The position numbers and the translations under genes are program-made. A DNA stretch of 64,000 nucleotides from Stenotrophomonas maltophilia (GTDB lineage Bacteria; Pseudomonadota; Gammaproteobacteria; Xanthomonadales; Xanthomonadaceae), in assembly GCF_002138415.1 (NCBI RefSeq), contig NZ_CP015612.1, positions 1,342,001 to 1,406,000 of the forward strand, read 5' to 3'. Below are positions 24,736 to 33,466 of the stretch, in pieces. The notes under the pieces are model-generated. The model was not told the origin of the DNA. It saw nothing but the letters and a program-made list of their open reading frames with translations, and did not search any database. Each line of letters begins with the position of its first letter. The first letter of the stretch is position 1.

Positions 24736-24808
24736 GTAGTGCCGGCCGCTGGCCGGCATCCTCGTGAGCCGGGGAACAATGAGGTTGCCGGCCAGCGGCC
24801 GGCACTAC
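24736..24808. repeat. SMAG (GTAG) inverted dimer
   Basis: GTAGTGCCGGCCGCTGGCCG at 24736 is matched by its inverted copy ending CACTAC at 24808. A further GTAG palindrome with a different core (GTAGTTGCCAACC...) lies at 24827-24849. These are Stenotrophomonas SMAG/REP-like elements in the intergenic space. Confidence 0.9.
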
Positions 24809-24863
24809 CGACGCTGCCTGGGTCTGGTAGTTGCCAACCTTGGTTGGCATTGCCGGCCAGCGG

Positions 24864-25748
24864 TCAACCGGCCATCGGCACCGAAGCCATCGCCGCCAGC
24901 AGTTCGCGGTTCACCTGCTGGTGCCGTGCCTGCCACACCGGCAGATCGTCGGCGCTGATGTCGGGCTGGCCATCCAGCGAGGACAGCCAGCGCTTGAAGC
25001 GGCTCTGGTAGTTGGCCAGCGACACTTCCCCGGTGATGTCACTGCCGACCAGGCCGCCGGCGCGCAGCGCTTCGATCACCACCAGCGCGTGTTCCAGCTG
25101 GAAGCGGCCCTGGTCCCAGTTGCTTCGGGCGACGTCCTCTGCGAACACGTCCTTGTCGATCGACAGGTAGGTGGGTTGCGGTGACTTGGCCTGCTCGGTG
25201 GCGAACGCGGCCACCAGTGCCTCCGGGTGCTCGAAGCGTCGGAATGCACGGCCCATGCCGAGGCGGTGGCCCCAGCCCACGTCCACATCCATGCACCAGT
25301 AGGTCAGGCGGCCGCCGATCAGCGGGCGCCAATGGTTCTCCCAGGCATGGCCCAGGCCGATGTCGCTCGAGGTGATGCCCAGCACGTGGATGTGCGAGAT
25401 CTGCGGCAGCTTGCTGGCCGCGTTCACCCATGAACCGCAGTGCATGCCGAACGGGAAACGCATGTTGTCCGGATGGTTGTCCAGCACCACCAGCTGGAAC
25501 GGCGCCTGCGTGCGCATGCGCTGCAGCAGCGGCAGGCTGAGGTGGTGGAAGTCGCCACTGCCGAGCATTACCGTGCCGAGCTGGGCCGGCAACGGCGCCA
25601 GCACTTCAGTGGCGAAACGCTCCAGGGTGGCAGTGCTGCAGGCGAAGCGCAGTGGATCGTGCCATTGCGGCAGGGCCAGGGTCTGCGCCTGTGGCAGCGG
25701 CAGCACGCCACCGTCCAGGTCCAGGATCAGCCGGGAACGCAATGGCAT
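24864..25748 (-). CDS. Arginase/ureohydrolase-fold enzyme
   Basis: This encodes 294 residues. The binuclear manganese ligands of the ureohydrolase fold are all recognisable: the histidine loop in GSGDFHHLS, D-x-H-x-D in LDNHPDN and D-x-D in SIDKDVFAED. The rest (WVNAASKLPQISHIHVLG, GHRLGMGRA) differs from true arginases and agmatinases, so the substrate is open. Formimino, guanidino or acylpolyamine hydrolysis are possible. It is the last gene of a leftward cluster, 3 bases after the BioF2-type acyltransferase gene, and must act in the same pathway. Confidence 0.72.
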   Translation of the reverse strand: MPLRSRLILDLDGGVLPLPQAQTLALPQWHDPLRFACSTATLERFATEVLAPLPAQLGTVMLGSGDFHHLSLPLLQRMRTQAPFQLVVLDNHPDNMRFPFGMHCGSWVNAASKLPQISHIHVLGITSSDIGLGHAWENHWRPLIGGRLTYWCMDVDVGWGHRLGMGRAFRRFEHPEALVAAFATEQAKSPQPTYLSIDKDVFAEDVARSNWDQGRFQLEHALVVIEALRAGGLVGSDITGEVSLANYQSRFKRWLSSLDGQPDISADDLPVWQARHQQVNRELLAAMASVPMAG

Positions 25749-25751
25749 CGC

Positions 25752-26822
25752 TCAGCCGCCTCCGTCCGGTTCGCCCTGCAGGTACGGGGCCAGCCTGCGC
25801 AGGGCGGCACGCAGCAGCGGGGAACGGGCGTGGATCGCATGCCGGGTGGAGGTGAAGCTGGCACCCAGTTCGGCCTTGATCCGCGAATCGGTCCAGCCGG
25901 CCACGTAGTGGCTCAGGCTGTGCTGCAGCGCGTATTCGAGGTTGTGCATCCAGCTCACCGCGTACAGGTTGTGCTCGCGCGACTGCGGGTAGGCCAGGCC
26001 GATGTACTTGTCCACCAGCTTGCCCGCATGCACGTAACACAGGTTCCAGCCGATCAGCTGGCCCTGGTGGTGGTACAGGAACATCCGTCCCTGGCCCTGG
26101 GTGTCGGCCAGAAGATGCTGGAAGTAGGGCAGGTCGAGCTGGTCGAAATGCACCGCGCTCTGCGCGTACACGCCCAGGTACAAGGCATACAGTTCGGCCT
26201 GCAGCTGCGGGTTGGCCAGGGCCGGATCGCCGGTGGCGATGCAGTCGATCTGCAGGTCATCCCGCGAGCGCAGCTTGCGCCGGATGTTCTTGCGGCGCGA
26301 AGACGACAGGCGGCCGAGATAGCCATCGATCGAATCGAAATCGATCGCCACCCAGGCCAGTGGCATGCCTTCCAGTTCGACGAAGCCGCGTGCCAGCAAT
26401 GCCTGCAGGAAGGCACCGCTGTGTGCGTTGGCCGCGTCGTCCAGCAGCGGCGAATCGATGGCCAGGTCCTTGACCACCAGCAGGCGCGTATCGCCGATCG
26501 CGTGACGCGTCACGTCCTCAGCCAATGCTTCTGGTGCGACGTGCGCGGGCAGCGGGGTGTACTCGGTGCTGGTGGCACCGACGAAGCGGGTTTTCCAGGT
26601 GATCCAGGGCCGCCACAGGCGCGACAGCGGCAGGCCGAGCAGCTTGCCGCGCAGGTCGTCATCCATCGTGGTGGTCAGGTCCAGCGGCGCAAGGAAGGTC
26701 GGCAGGCCGCTGGGCAGGCGGCCTGCCTCGAATCCGAGCGGCGGGTGGGCCAGGAAGCCCTCCAGCAGCGCGGCCGGTTCCAGCGCGGTGCTGGATGCGC
26801 GTGACGTCATCTCCATCGGCAC
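25752..26822 (-). CDS. BioF2-like (FemAB-type) GNAT acyltransferase
   Basis: This encodes 356 residues; alternative in-frame starts lie within the first five codons. The C-terminal half is the Acetyltransf_6 domain: SSSRRKNIRRKLRSRDD, ELYALYLGVYAQSAVHFD, then GRMFLYHHQGQLIGWNLCYV and DKYIGLAYPQSREHNLYAVSW. These proteins transfer acyl or aminoacyl groups in envelope or secondary-metabolite pathways. It sits between the class III aminotransferase (23 bases upstream) and the arginase-fold gene. The substrate is unknown. Confidence 0.75.
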   Translation of the reverse strand: MPMEMTSRASSTALEPAALLEGFLAHPPLGFEAGRLPSGLPTFLAPLDLTTTMDDDLRGKLLGLPLSRLWRPWITWKTRFVGATSTEYTPLPAHVAPEALAEDVTRHAIGDTRLLVVKDLAIDSPLLDDAANAHSGAFLQALLARGFVELEGMPLAWVAIDFDSIDGYLGRLSSSRRKNIRRKLRSRDDLQIDCIATGDPALANPQLQAELYALYLGVYAQSAVHFDQLDLPYFQHLLADTQGQGRMFLYHHQGQLIGWNLCYVHAGKLVDKYIGLAYPQSREHNLYAVSWMHNLEYALQHSLSHYVAGWTDSRIKAELGASFTSTRHAIHARSPLLRAALRRLAPYLQGEPDGGG

Positions 26823-26845
26823 GGGAACCGGCAGCGCATCCGACC

Positions 26846-28246
26846 TCAGCCCTTGGCCTTGGTCAGCGCCTGGTCGAGCAGGGTGATCGCCAGGTCGATC
26901 TCTTCGTAGCTGATGTCCAGCGACGGCGCGAAGGTGATCACGTTCTTGTACCAGCCACCCACGTCGAGCACGAGGCCCATGCGCTTGCCGTCGTGCAGCA
27001 GGTCACCGGCCAGGCCGATGTCGACCATGCGGTCCAGCAGTTCCTTGTTCGGGGTGTAGCCGTCGGTCTGGCAGATTTCCGCACGCAGGGCCAGGCCCAG
27101 GCCGTCGACGTCGCCGATTTCCGGGTGGCGCTTCTGCAGGCCACGCAGGCCGTCGAGGAAGTACGCGCCCTTTTCCGGCACGGTGCGCTCGTAATCCATT
27201 TCCTTGCCCAGCTTCAGCACTTCCAGGCCCAGGCGGGTGCCCAGCGGGTTGGAGTTGAAGGTGGAGTGGGTGGAGCCCGGCGGGAACACGGTCGGGTTGA
27301 TCAGCTCTTCGCGCGCCCACAGGCCCGACAGCGGGTTCAGGCCGTTGGTCAGCGCCTTGCCGAACACCAGCACGTCCGGGGTCACGCCGAAGTGCTCGAT
27401 CGACCACAGCTTGCCGGTGCGCCAGAAGCCCATCTGGATTTCATCGACCACCATCAGGATGCCGTACTTGTCCAGCACGCGCTTGAGGCCGGTGAAGAAG
27501 TTGCGCGGCGGGATGACGTAGCCGCCGGTGCCCTGGATCGGCTCGACGTAGAACGCGGCGTACTCGGCCTGGCCGACCTTGGGATCCCACACGCCGTTGT
27601 ATTCGCTTTCGAACAGGCGCTCGAACTGCCACACGCAGTGGTCGGAGTACTCGTCCGGGGTCATGCCCTTCGGGCGACGGAAGGGGTACGGGAACGGAAT
27701 GAACATCGCGCGCTCGCCGAAGTGGCCGTAGCGGCGGCGGTAGCGGTAGCTGGAGGTGATCGACGACGCACCCAGGGTGCGGCCGTGGTAGCCGCCTTCG
27801 AAGGCGAACATCAGGCTCTTGCCGCCGCGCGCGTTGCGCACGATCTTCAGCGAGTCCTCGATGGCCTGCGCGCCGCCGACGTTGAAATGCACGCGGCCGT
27901 CGAGGCCGAACTTCTCGTGCATGTCCACGGCAATGGTCTTGGCCAGCTGCACGCGGGTCGGGTGCAGGTACTGGCTGGCCACCTGCGGCAGGGTGTCGAT
28001 CTGGTCCTTCAGCGCATCGTTCAGACGCTTGTTGCTGTAGCCGAAGTTGCAGGCCGAGTACCACATCTGCAGGTCGAGGTAGGGCACGCCCGCACCGTCG
28101 AACATGTAGCTGCCTTCGCCGCGCTGGAAGATCTTCGGCGGGTCGACGTAGTGGACGGTGTCGCCGAAGGAACTGTAGCGGGCTTCGTCGGCCAGCAGCT
28201 GCGCGTCGGAGGCAGCGGCGTCGGCGTTCTTGTCAAAAATATTCAT
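26846..28246 (-). CDS. Class III (PLP) aminotransferase
   Basis: This encodes 466 residues with ATG 28246. The fold type I class III hallmarks are present: VGGAQAIEDSLKI, GYHGRTLGASSIT, EPIQGTGGYVIPP, the PLP-anchoring DEIQMGF and the Schiff-base lysine in VFGKALTNG. It resembles 4-aminobutyrate, diaminobutyrate and beta-alanine type enzymes, but the substrate is not assignable. It is preceded by the HAD phosphatase and followed by the acyltransferase, so it probably provides an amine for acylation. Confidence 0.85.
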   Translation of the reverse strand: MNIFDKNADAAASDAQLLADEARYSSFGDTVHYVDPPKIFQRGEGSYMFDGAGVPYLDLQMWYSACNFGYSNKRLNDALKDQIDTLPQVASQYLHPTRVQLAKTIAVDMHEKFGLDGRVHFNVGGAQAIEDSLKIVRNARGGKSLMFAFEGGYHGRTLGASSITSSYRYRRRYGHFGERAMFIPFPYPFRRPKGMTPDEYSDHCVWQFERLFESEYNGVWDPKVGQAEYAAFYVEPIQGTGGYVIPPRNFFTGLKRVLDKYGILMVVDEIQMGFWRTGKLWSIEHFGVTPDVLVFGKALTNGLNPLSGLWAREELINPTVFPPGSTHSTFNSNPLGTRLGLEVLKLGKEMDYERTVPEKGAYFLDGLRGLQKRHPEIGDVDGLGLALRAEICQTDGYTPNKELLDRMVDIGLAGDLLHDGKRMGLVLDVGGWYKNVITFAPSLDISYEEIDLAITLLDQALTKAKG

Positions 28247-28311
28247 GCAGTTCGGTTCCGTGAAGGACGTTCGAAAGGGGGCAACGGGGGAGCGGGGCTG
28301 AAAGGGAGTGC

Positions 28312-29028
28312 TCAGGCGGTGGCCAGCAGCAGGGGCAGTGCAGTGGGCTGCGGGCTGGCGTCGATGCGACGTGGCTGCAGCAGGCTGCCATCGAGCAGGC
28401 GCGGCAACAGCGCGATGGCATCGTGGAAGGTATCGATCGCGGCATGTTCGATGCCGGCATTGGTGCAATGCGTGATCAGGCGGCGCTTGGCAAACACGAA
28501 GTCAGCATCTTCGGACACGCAGAAATCCGAACTGCCGTCGCCGATCATCAGCACGCGCGGAGCTTCGTTGGCACGCGCCTGCGCGGCGCAGGTGCACTTG
28601 CAGGTACCGCTGCGGCACCCTTCGGCCTGGTAGGGCGACTCCAGTTCCCAGTGGTCTTCGCACCAGCGCAGATGGTTGGCCACCACCGGCAGCCGCGACA
28701 GGCCGTAGTTGGCGAGGATGCGGTGGATCGCATAGTCCAGGCCGTCGCTGACGATGCGCAGCGGCACGCCCAGTTGTTCGGCGCGGCTGACAAAGGCGGC
28801 GAAGCCCGGATCGATCTTTACCTGGTCCAGGTGTGCGTCGAGCGTGGCCGGGTCCAGCTTCAGCAGCCGCACCTGGCCCTGCAAGCATTCACGCGAGCCG
28901 ATCCTTCCCGACTTCCACTGGTCTTCCAGTTCCTGCCAGCCCGGCTGGCCGTACTTCTCCAGCAGCGAGTCGATGACATCTTCGAGGCTGATGGTGCCGT
29001 CGAAGTCACACAGGATGCTCCAGTGCAT
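28312..29028 (-). CDS. MtnX-like HAD-IB phosphatase
   Basis: This encodes 238 residues. Motif I is DFDGTI (8-13), motif II lies in LRIVSDGLD (serine followed by DG), and motif III/IV in GDGSSDFC. A cysteine cluster (GTCKCTCAA) lies in the cap region, unusual for this family and possibly metal-binding. HAD-IB phosphatases of this type dephosphorylate phosphoserine-like or ketose phosphates. It is 65 bases before the class III aminotransferase, so the pair could convert a phosphorylated keto or amino acid. The C-terminus is extended (PRRIDASPQPTALPLLL). Confidence 0.78.
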   Translation of the reverse strand: MHWSILCDFDGTISLEDVIDSLLEKYGQPGWQELEDQWKSGRIGSRECLQGQVRLLKLDPATLDAHLDQVKIDPGFAAFVSRAEQLGVPLRIVSDGLDYAIHRILANYGLSRLPVVANHLRWCEDHWELESPYQAEGCRSGTCKCTCAAQARANEAPRVLMIGDGSSDFCVSEDADFVFAKRRLITHCTNAGIEHAAIDTFHDAIALLPRLLDGSLLQPRRIDASPQPTALPLLLATA

Positions 29029-29195
29029 GGGCAGGTCCGTCGATGAGAAAGGCGTCCGGCACGGTGCCGGGGCAGGCTCAATGTAGGCAGGCAGCCTTTC
29101 TCGTTCCTTTCCTGTTGAAAGCCTTCATTTCCGGGCGGGGAAAGCGTTCAGGAATGATCTTTGTGAATGGGCGGATCGCCCGGGAATACCCGCTT

Positions 29196-30404
29196 TCAGC
29201 GTTGTGCATCAGCCAATGCCTGCAGAATCTCTGCGGTCTCTTCACGGGTCTGCCAGGCGCTGTTGCCGAGGGTCAGCATGCGTGCGGCGAAGTCGCGTGC
29301 GTTCGGCATGTCGTCCTGCGACACGATGCCACGCAGGTAGGCGTAGTCGGGCAGGGCATGGATGAACATGCGGCTGGCACCGAGGCCACGTGGCCACAGG
29401 TTCTTCAGCGCGGCATCGCGCGCGCGCTGGCTGGGCAGCAGCAGCATCAGCATCGGCCAGGTGCCGCCGGTACCGGCCAGGCCATCGACCACCTCCACCG
29501 CCGGCAGCTGTGCCAGCTGCACGCGCAGCTGCAATGCGCGCAGGCGCCCGGCCTGCAGGAACGCCGGCAGCCGCCGTGCAGCGTGGGCGCCGATGTTCTG
29601 CCGCCAGTGGCTGACCCGGTGCTGCGGGATATCCAGCGGGAAAATGTCACCGACCGCTTCTTCCAGATTGCCGCGTTGCAGTGCGCTGCGCAGTGGATTG
29701 CCGTACACCAGCGACAGCAGCGAGGGGCGGTAGCAGGCGGCAAGGCCCAGCAGCTGCACGCTGCGAAGCAGCTCCCAGCGCAGGCTGAAACGGACCTGCT
29801 CGGCCGCATGTTCGGCCAGCGCGGCACGCAGTTCGTCATCGCGGCTGACCAGCAGGCCGCCTTCGTGCAGACTCAGCCCCTTGCCGGCGGCCAGGCTGAA
29901 GAATCCGATATCGCCGCGCAGGCCGACACTGTTATTGCCAGCGCGTGCACCGAGTGCCTGTGCGGCATCTTCGATCACCCAGGCACCGGCGCCGCGCGCG
30001 ACCTCGCAGGCCAGCTCGACGTCGGCGATGCGACCGCCAAGATGGGTGGGCAGGATCGCCAGCGTGCGTGCATCGGCCAGACGCCTGAGCTGGCCGGGGT
30101 CGAAGTCGAAATGGTCGTGCCGGGTATCGCACAGCTGCACGCGCAGACCCAGGCTGTGCACCGCGATCGGCACCAGCGGACAGGTGTAGGCCGGCATGAT
30201 CACGGTGTCGCGCTTTGGTGCACGCTTGCGCAGCGTACGCAGCGCGATCAGCAGAGCGTGCGTACCGGAACAGGTCAGCTGCAGCGGCGGTGTGCCGAGC
30301 TGGCTGGCCAGGATGTCGCGCAGGTCGCCGCCACCGGGAAGGAAATCGCTGGCCTGCATCGGCAGGCCAGCAGTGGGCGGCAGTTCGCGCGCGAACAGGC
30401 TCAT
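29196..30404 (-). CDS. DegT/DnrJ/EryC1-type PLP aminotransferase
   Basis: This encodes 402 residues with start 30404. The family pattern is clear: SGTHALLIALRTLRKRA (binding loop), VIMPAYTCPLVPIAVHSLGL, ILPTHLGGRI, VIEDAAQALGAR and the lysine loop FFSLAAGKGLSLHEGG (lysine at about 175). DegT proteins usually aminate nucleotide sugars or keto sugars (as ArnB does). Together with two half-size transporters just upstream that resemble ArnE/ArnF, this suggests modification of an envelope lipid or glycan. The specific sugar is unknown. Confidence 0.82.
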   Translation of the reverse strand: MSLFARELPPTAGLPMQASDFLPGGGDLRDILASQLGTPPLQLTCSGTHALLIALRTLRKRAPKRDTVIMPAYTCPLVPIAVHSLGLRVQLCDTRHDHFDFDPGQLRRLADARTLAILPTHLGGRIADVELACEVARGAGAWVIEDAAQALGARAGNNSVGLRGDIGFFSLAAGKGLSLHEGGLLVSRDDELRAALAEHAAEQVRFSLRWELLRSVQLLGLAACYRPSLLSLVYGNPLRSALQRGNLEEAVGDIFPLDIPQHRVSHWRQNIGAHAARRLPAFLQAGRLRALQLRVQLAQLPAVEVVDGLAGTGGTWPMLMLLLPSQRARDAALKNLWPRGLGASRMFIHALPDYAYLRGIVSQDDMPNARDFAARMLTLGNSAWQTREETAEILQALADAQR

Positions 30405-30414
30405 CGCAGCCCGC

Positions 30415-30813
30415 TCACGAGGTGCTTTCGGCGGGGCTGTGCGGGTCGTCCGCTTCAGCGCGGCCAAGGCACACGATGCCGGCCACGATCAGGACCGCAC
30501 CGAGCAGATGGTGCAGCGTCAGCGGCTCGTTCAACAGCCACGCCGACAGCAGCAGCACGCTGATCACTTCCAGGTGCGAGGCGGCGAACGCGGGGCCGAT
30601 CGGCGCGTGCCGCAGCAGGCTCATCCAGGTGAAGAACGCACCCACGTAGCCGAGGATGGCGCCGTACACCCACGGCTGCGACAACACGCGCAGCAGCCAC
30701 GCGGTGTTGGCCTCGACCGGCAGCGCGGCATCACCGGCGTACTTGAAGCACAGCTGGGCCAGCGTGTCGAAGGCCATCAGCAGCGGGAAGCCGATGACAT
30801 ACAGGCGCCTCAT
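30415..30813 (-). CDS. Half-size EamA/SMR-type transporter, second
   Basis: This encodes 132 residues with four TM segments at about 7-24, 43-65, 68-90 and 96-116, typical of a single EamA/SMR repeat. It overlaps the upstream partner by 4 bases and ends 10 bases before the DegT start. Two four-TM subunits in tandem are the arrangement of heterodimeric flippases such as ArnE/ArnF. It may translocate a lipid-linked or small product of the cluster. Confidence 0.75.
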   Translation of the reverse strand: MRRLYVIGFPLLMAFDTLAQLCFKYAGDAALPVEANTAWLLRVLSQPWVYGAILGYVGAFFTWMSLLRHAPIGPAFAASHLEVISVLLLSAWLLNEPLTLHHLLGAVLIVAGIVCLGRAEADDPHSPAESTS

Positions 30814-31169
30814 GAGCCGGCTCCCACCACCGCCACGCCCGCAGTGACCAGCAGCATGCCGGTCACTCGCAGCGGCGTGAGCTTTTCGCGGAACAGGAAG
30901 CGTCCGGCAATCATCAGCGCGACGATGTTGATCGAGCCCAGCAGCACGCCCTTGGACAGCGGCACCAGCGACAGGAACGCGATCCAGGCGACGAACTCAA
31001 GCACATAACAGGCGATGCCGATCCACAGCCAGGGACGGCTGAGCATGTGTTTCCAGCGTTGCAGTCCTTCGCCTTCCTGCGGATCGCTGGCGGCGGCCTT
31101 GAAGGCGAGCTGGCCACCGGTATCGAGTACCACATTGGCCAGCCACAGCAGCGTGGCGAGTGCCCCCAT
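30810..31169 (-). CDS. Half-size EamA/SMR-type transporter, first
   Basis: This encodes 119 residues, start 31169, 1 base after the hydrolase stop. It has four TM helices (MGALATLLWLANVVLDTGGQ; WLWIGIACYVLEFVAWIAFL; SKGVLLGSINIVALMIAG; VTGMLLVTAGVAVVGA). The GGQ.AFK segment resembles SMR family members. It likely forms a heterodimer with the overlapping downstream gene. Confidence 0.75.
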   Translation of the reverse strand: MGALATLLWLANVVLDTGGQLAFKAAASDPQEGEGLQRWKHMLSRPWLWIGIACYVLEFVAWIAFLSLVPLSKGVLLGSINIVALMIAGRFLFREKLTPLRVTGMLLVTAGVAVVGAGS

Positions 31170-31170
31170 C

Positions 31171-32007
31171 TCAGGCCACCGCCTTGAGGACGCCGCTGCG
31201 TTCACCGATTTCGGTGAAGAAGCGCGCGCTGCGGCGGATCACGTCGCGGCGTTCGCGGTCGATGGTGATCATGTGGTAGCTGTCTTCCAGCACCACCAGT
31301 TCCTTCGGGCCGCTGACCCGCGACATCACCAGCTCGGCGTTGCCCATGCTGGCCACGTCGTCCTCGCGTGCGTGCATCACCAGACACGGTGCGGTGACCT
31401 GGTGCAGGTGGCGGCGGGTCCAGTTGCTCAGGGCGCGCATCTCGGCCAGCGCGTGCCAGGGGTTGCCCGGCAGGCCGGCAGCCGCGCTGTCGCCGGACAG
31501 CATGGCGGCACTGACCTGCGCACGCAGTCGCTCGTCACGCAGGCCGTACGGCGGCTCTTCCATGAACATGCGGTCGCGGCCGATGTTGAAGCGCTTGAAC
31601 CACGGCAGCAGGAACGAGAGGCGGGCCACGGCGGGAATGTTCCAGCCGTCATAGCGGAAGGTGGCGCCGTATACGCCGACCCCGGACACCCACTCCGGGC
31701 GACGTGCAGCCAGTGCCAGCGACAGCACCGCGCCCATCGACAGGCCACCGACGAACAGCTGGTCGACCTTGCCGCGCAGGGTTGCCGCCGCATCCTCCAC
31801 GCCCTCGTACCACTGTTCCCAAGTGGTCGCCAGCAGGTCATCGACGCTGCCGCAATGGCCGGGCAGCTGCACGCCGTGCACGGTGAAACCGGCGTTGTTC
31901 AGCCCTTTGCCCAGCATGCGCATTTCCGCCGGGGTGCCGGTCAGGCCATGGACCAGCAGCACGCCCTGTGGGCCACCGGGGAGGAAGAAGTCGTGCGATT
32001 CGGTCAC
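31171..32007 (-). CDS. Alpha/beta hydrolase (carboxylesterase Est30-like)
   Basis: This encodes 278 residues. The HGLTGTPAEM oxyanion loop, the nucleophile elbow GLSMGA (Ser), the acid in HAREDDVAS and the base in DSYHMITID are all visible, matching the monoacylglycerol lipase/Est30 subgroup. It is cytoplasmic, with no signal peptide. It is first in the leftward operon with the two EamA halves and the DegT gene, so it may hydrolyse an acyl or ester intermediate of that pathway. Confidence 0.83.
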   Translation of the reverse strand: MTESHDFFLPGGPQGVLLVHGLTGTPAEMRMLGKGLNNAGFTVHGVQLPGHCGSVDDLLATTWEQWYEGVEDAAATLRGKVDQLFVGGLSMGAVLSLALAARRPEWVSGVGVYGATFRYDGWNIPAVARLSFLLPWFKRFNIGRDRMFMEEPPYGLRDERLRAQVSAAMLSGDSAAAGLPGNPWHALAEMRALSNWTRRHLHQVTAPCLVMHAREDDVASMGNAELVMSRVSGPKELVVLEDSYHMITIDRERRDVIRRSARFFTEIGERSGVLKAVA

Positions 32008-32086
32008 CTGGCGGCTCCGGGACGGCAGTGGGGATGGCAGGATCGCAAGCGCGATTTTCGCCAGCCTTTCAGCGCCCCGGGCCGGG

Positions 32087-33466
32087 TCAGGGCGCCTTCA
32101 GCAGCGGCAGCGTGATGGCGACCTTCAATCCGCCACCGGGGCGGTTCAGGAAGCTCAGGCGGCCGCCGAAGTGCTCCACCGCCTCATGCGCGATGGCCAG
32201 GCCGAGGCCGGTGCCGCTGGCAGCGGTGCCCGGCGACCGGAAGAAGCGCTCGCCCAGCCGTGGCATCACGTCGTCGGGCACGCCGGGACCGTTGTCTTCC
32301 ACATACAGTTCGACATCATTGTCGTCCAGCGCGTGCACGCCCACCGTGACGGTCGCATTGCGGCCGGCATAACGCAGGGCATTGTCGATCAGGTTGTCCA
32401 GCGCTTCCTGCAGCATGGCGCCATTGCCGAGTACACGCAGCGGATGGGGGCTGCCGCGGTAGCCGAGGTCGATGCCATCACGGATCGCCTCCGGAACGCG
32501 CATGCCGACCCACTGCGGCACCAGCTCGCACAGATCCAGCGCCTCCACGGTATCGGGCACGGTCTGCGCCCGGCTCAGTGCCAGCAGCTGGGTGCTGACC
32601 CGGGCGGTGCGCTGGTTGAGCCGGCGGATGTGCTGCAGCGCCTCGCGCACCGTATCGGGGTCGCCATGTGCCAGCGCCTGGTCCACGTGCAGGGCCATGC
32701 CCGCCAGCGGCGAACGCAGCTGGTGCGCGGCATCGGCAATGAAGCGGTTCTGCAGGGTGATCATTTCCGCCTGGCGGGCAAACAGATCATCGATGGTACT
32801 GATCAGTGGCTGGATCTCCTCTGGCACGTCGGCATCGGAGATCGGCGCCAGTTCGCCGCGGCGCTGCGCCAGGCGGGTTCTCAGCGGGGTCAGGATGCGC
32901 AGGCCATGGGTCACGCCGAACCAGACCAGCGCTGCGGTACCCAGCGCCAGCATGGTCATCAGCGGGATGATGATCATCAGGATCTCGCGCGCACGCTGCC
33001 GGCGGTCGGCCATGCTCTCGGCCACGGTCACCGCCAGCTGGTCCTGCGGATCGTTCATCGCCTGCGTGCAGACGGTGGCCATGCGCACCTGCTGGCCATT
33101 GAGGTTGCCGTCGTACAGCGCCGGATGCACACCGGTGCAGTCCTGAGAAGGGGCGTACGGGCTGAAGTCTGCATTGCCGCTGAGCGTACCCATGCGGCTG
33201 CTGTCGACGTTGAAGTAGCGATGGCCGTCGGGGTCGTACTCGATCAGGAAGCGTGCCTGCGGAGACAGGTCGCTGGTCACCGGCATGGCGCTCAGCATCT
33301 GCGCGAACGAATGCGTGTCGTCGATCAGGTTGCGGTCGTGGATGCGGTTGGAATAGTCCAGCGCAACGTAATAGGCCAGGATCGTGTTGAAGGTAAGCAG
33401 GCCCAGCATCGGCAACGCCAGGAAGGCGAGCAGGCGCCGGCGCAGGCTGGGGGGGCCACTGATCAC
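32087..33466 (-). CDS. Two-component sensor histidine kinase (TctE-like)
   Basis: This encodes 459 residues. The GTG at 33466 overlaps the TGA of the response regulator (GTGA). TM1 is near 12-31, followed by a periplasmic sensor domain of about 130 residues with two cysteines (QDCTG, TVCTQ) and TM2 near 165-188. A HAMP-like linker, the H-box FIADAAHQLRSPLAG, the N-box DNLIDNALRYAG, DNGPGVP and GTGLGLAIA complete it. Its partner is 33463-34146. The class resembles TctE-type kinases that sense tricarboxylates or cationic stresses. The ligand is not determinable. Confidence 0.88.
   Translation of the reverse strand: MISGPPSLRRRLLAFLALPMLGLLTFNTILAYYVALDYSNRIHDRNLIDDTHSFAQMLSAMPVTSDLSPQARFLIEYDPDGHRYFNVDSSRMGTLSGNADFSPYAPSQDCTGVHPALYDGNLNGQQVRMATVCTQAMNDPQDQLAVTVAESMADRRQRAREILMIIIPLMTMLALGTAALVWFGVTHGLRILTPLRTRLAQRRGELAPISDADVPEEIQPLISTIDDLFARQAEMITLQNRFIADAAHQLRSPLAGMALHVDQALAHGDPDTVREALQHIRRLNQRTARVSTQLLALSRAQTVPDTVEALDLCELVPQWVGMRVPEAIRDGIDLGYRGSPHPLRVLGNGAMLQEALDNLIDNALRYAGRNATVTVGVHALDDNDVELYVEDNGPGVPDDVMPRLGERFFRSPGTAASGTGLGLAIAHEAVEHFGGRLSFLNRPGGGLKVAITLPLLKAP

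Noticed and set aside
29160..29185. Weak hairpin GGGCG-GAT-CGCCC downstream of the DegT gene
   Set aside because: The 5-bp stem with a 3-base loop and no U-tract is too weak to call a terminator.
32072..32096. GCGCCC...GGGCGC stem at the end of the histidine kinase gene
   Set aside because: The stem overlaps the stop codon, and arms this short are expected by chance in GC-rich DNA.
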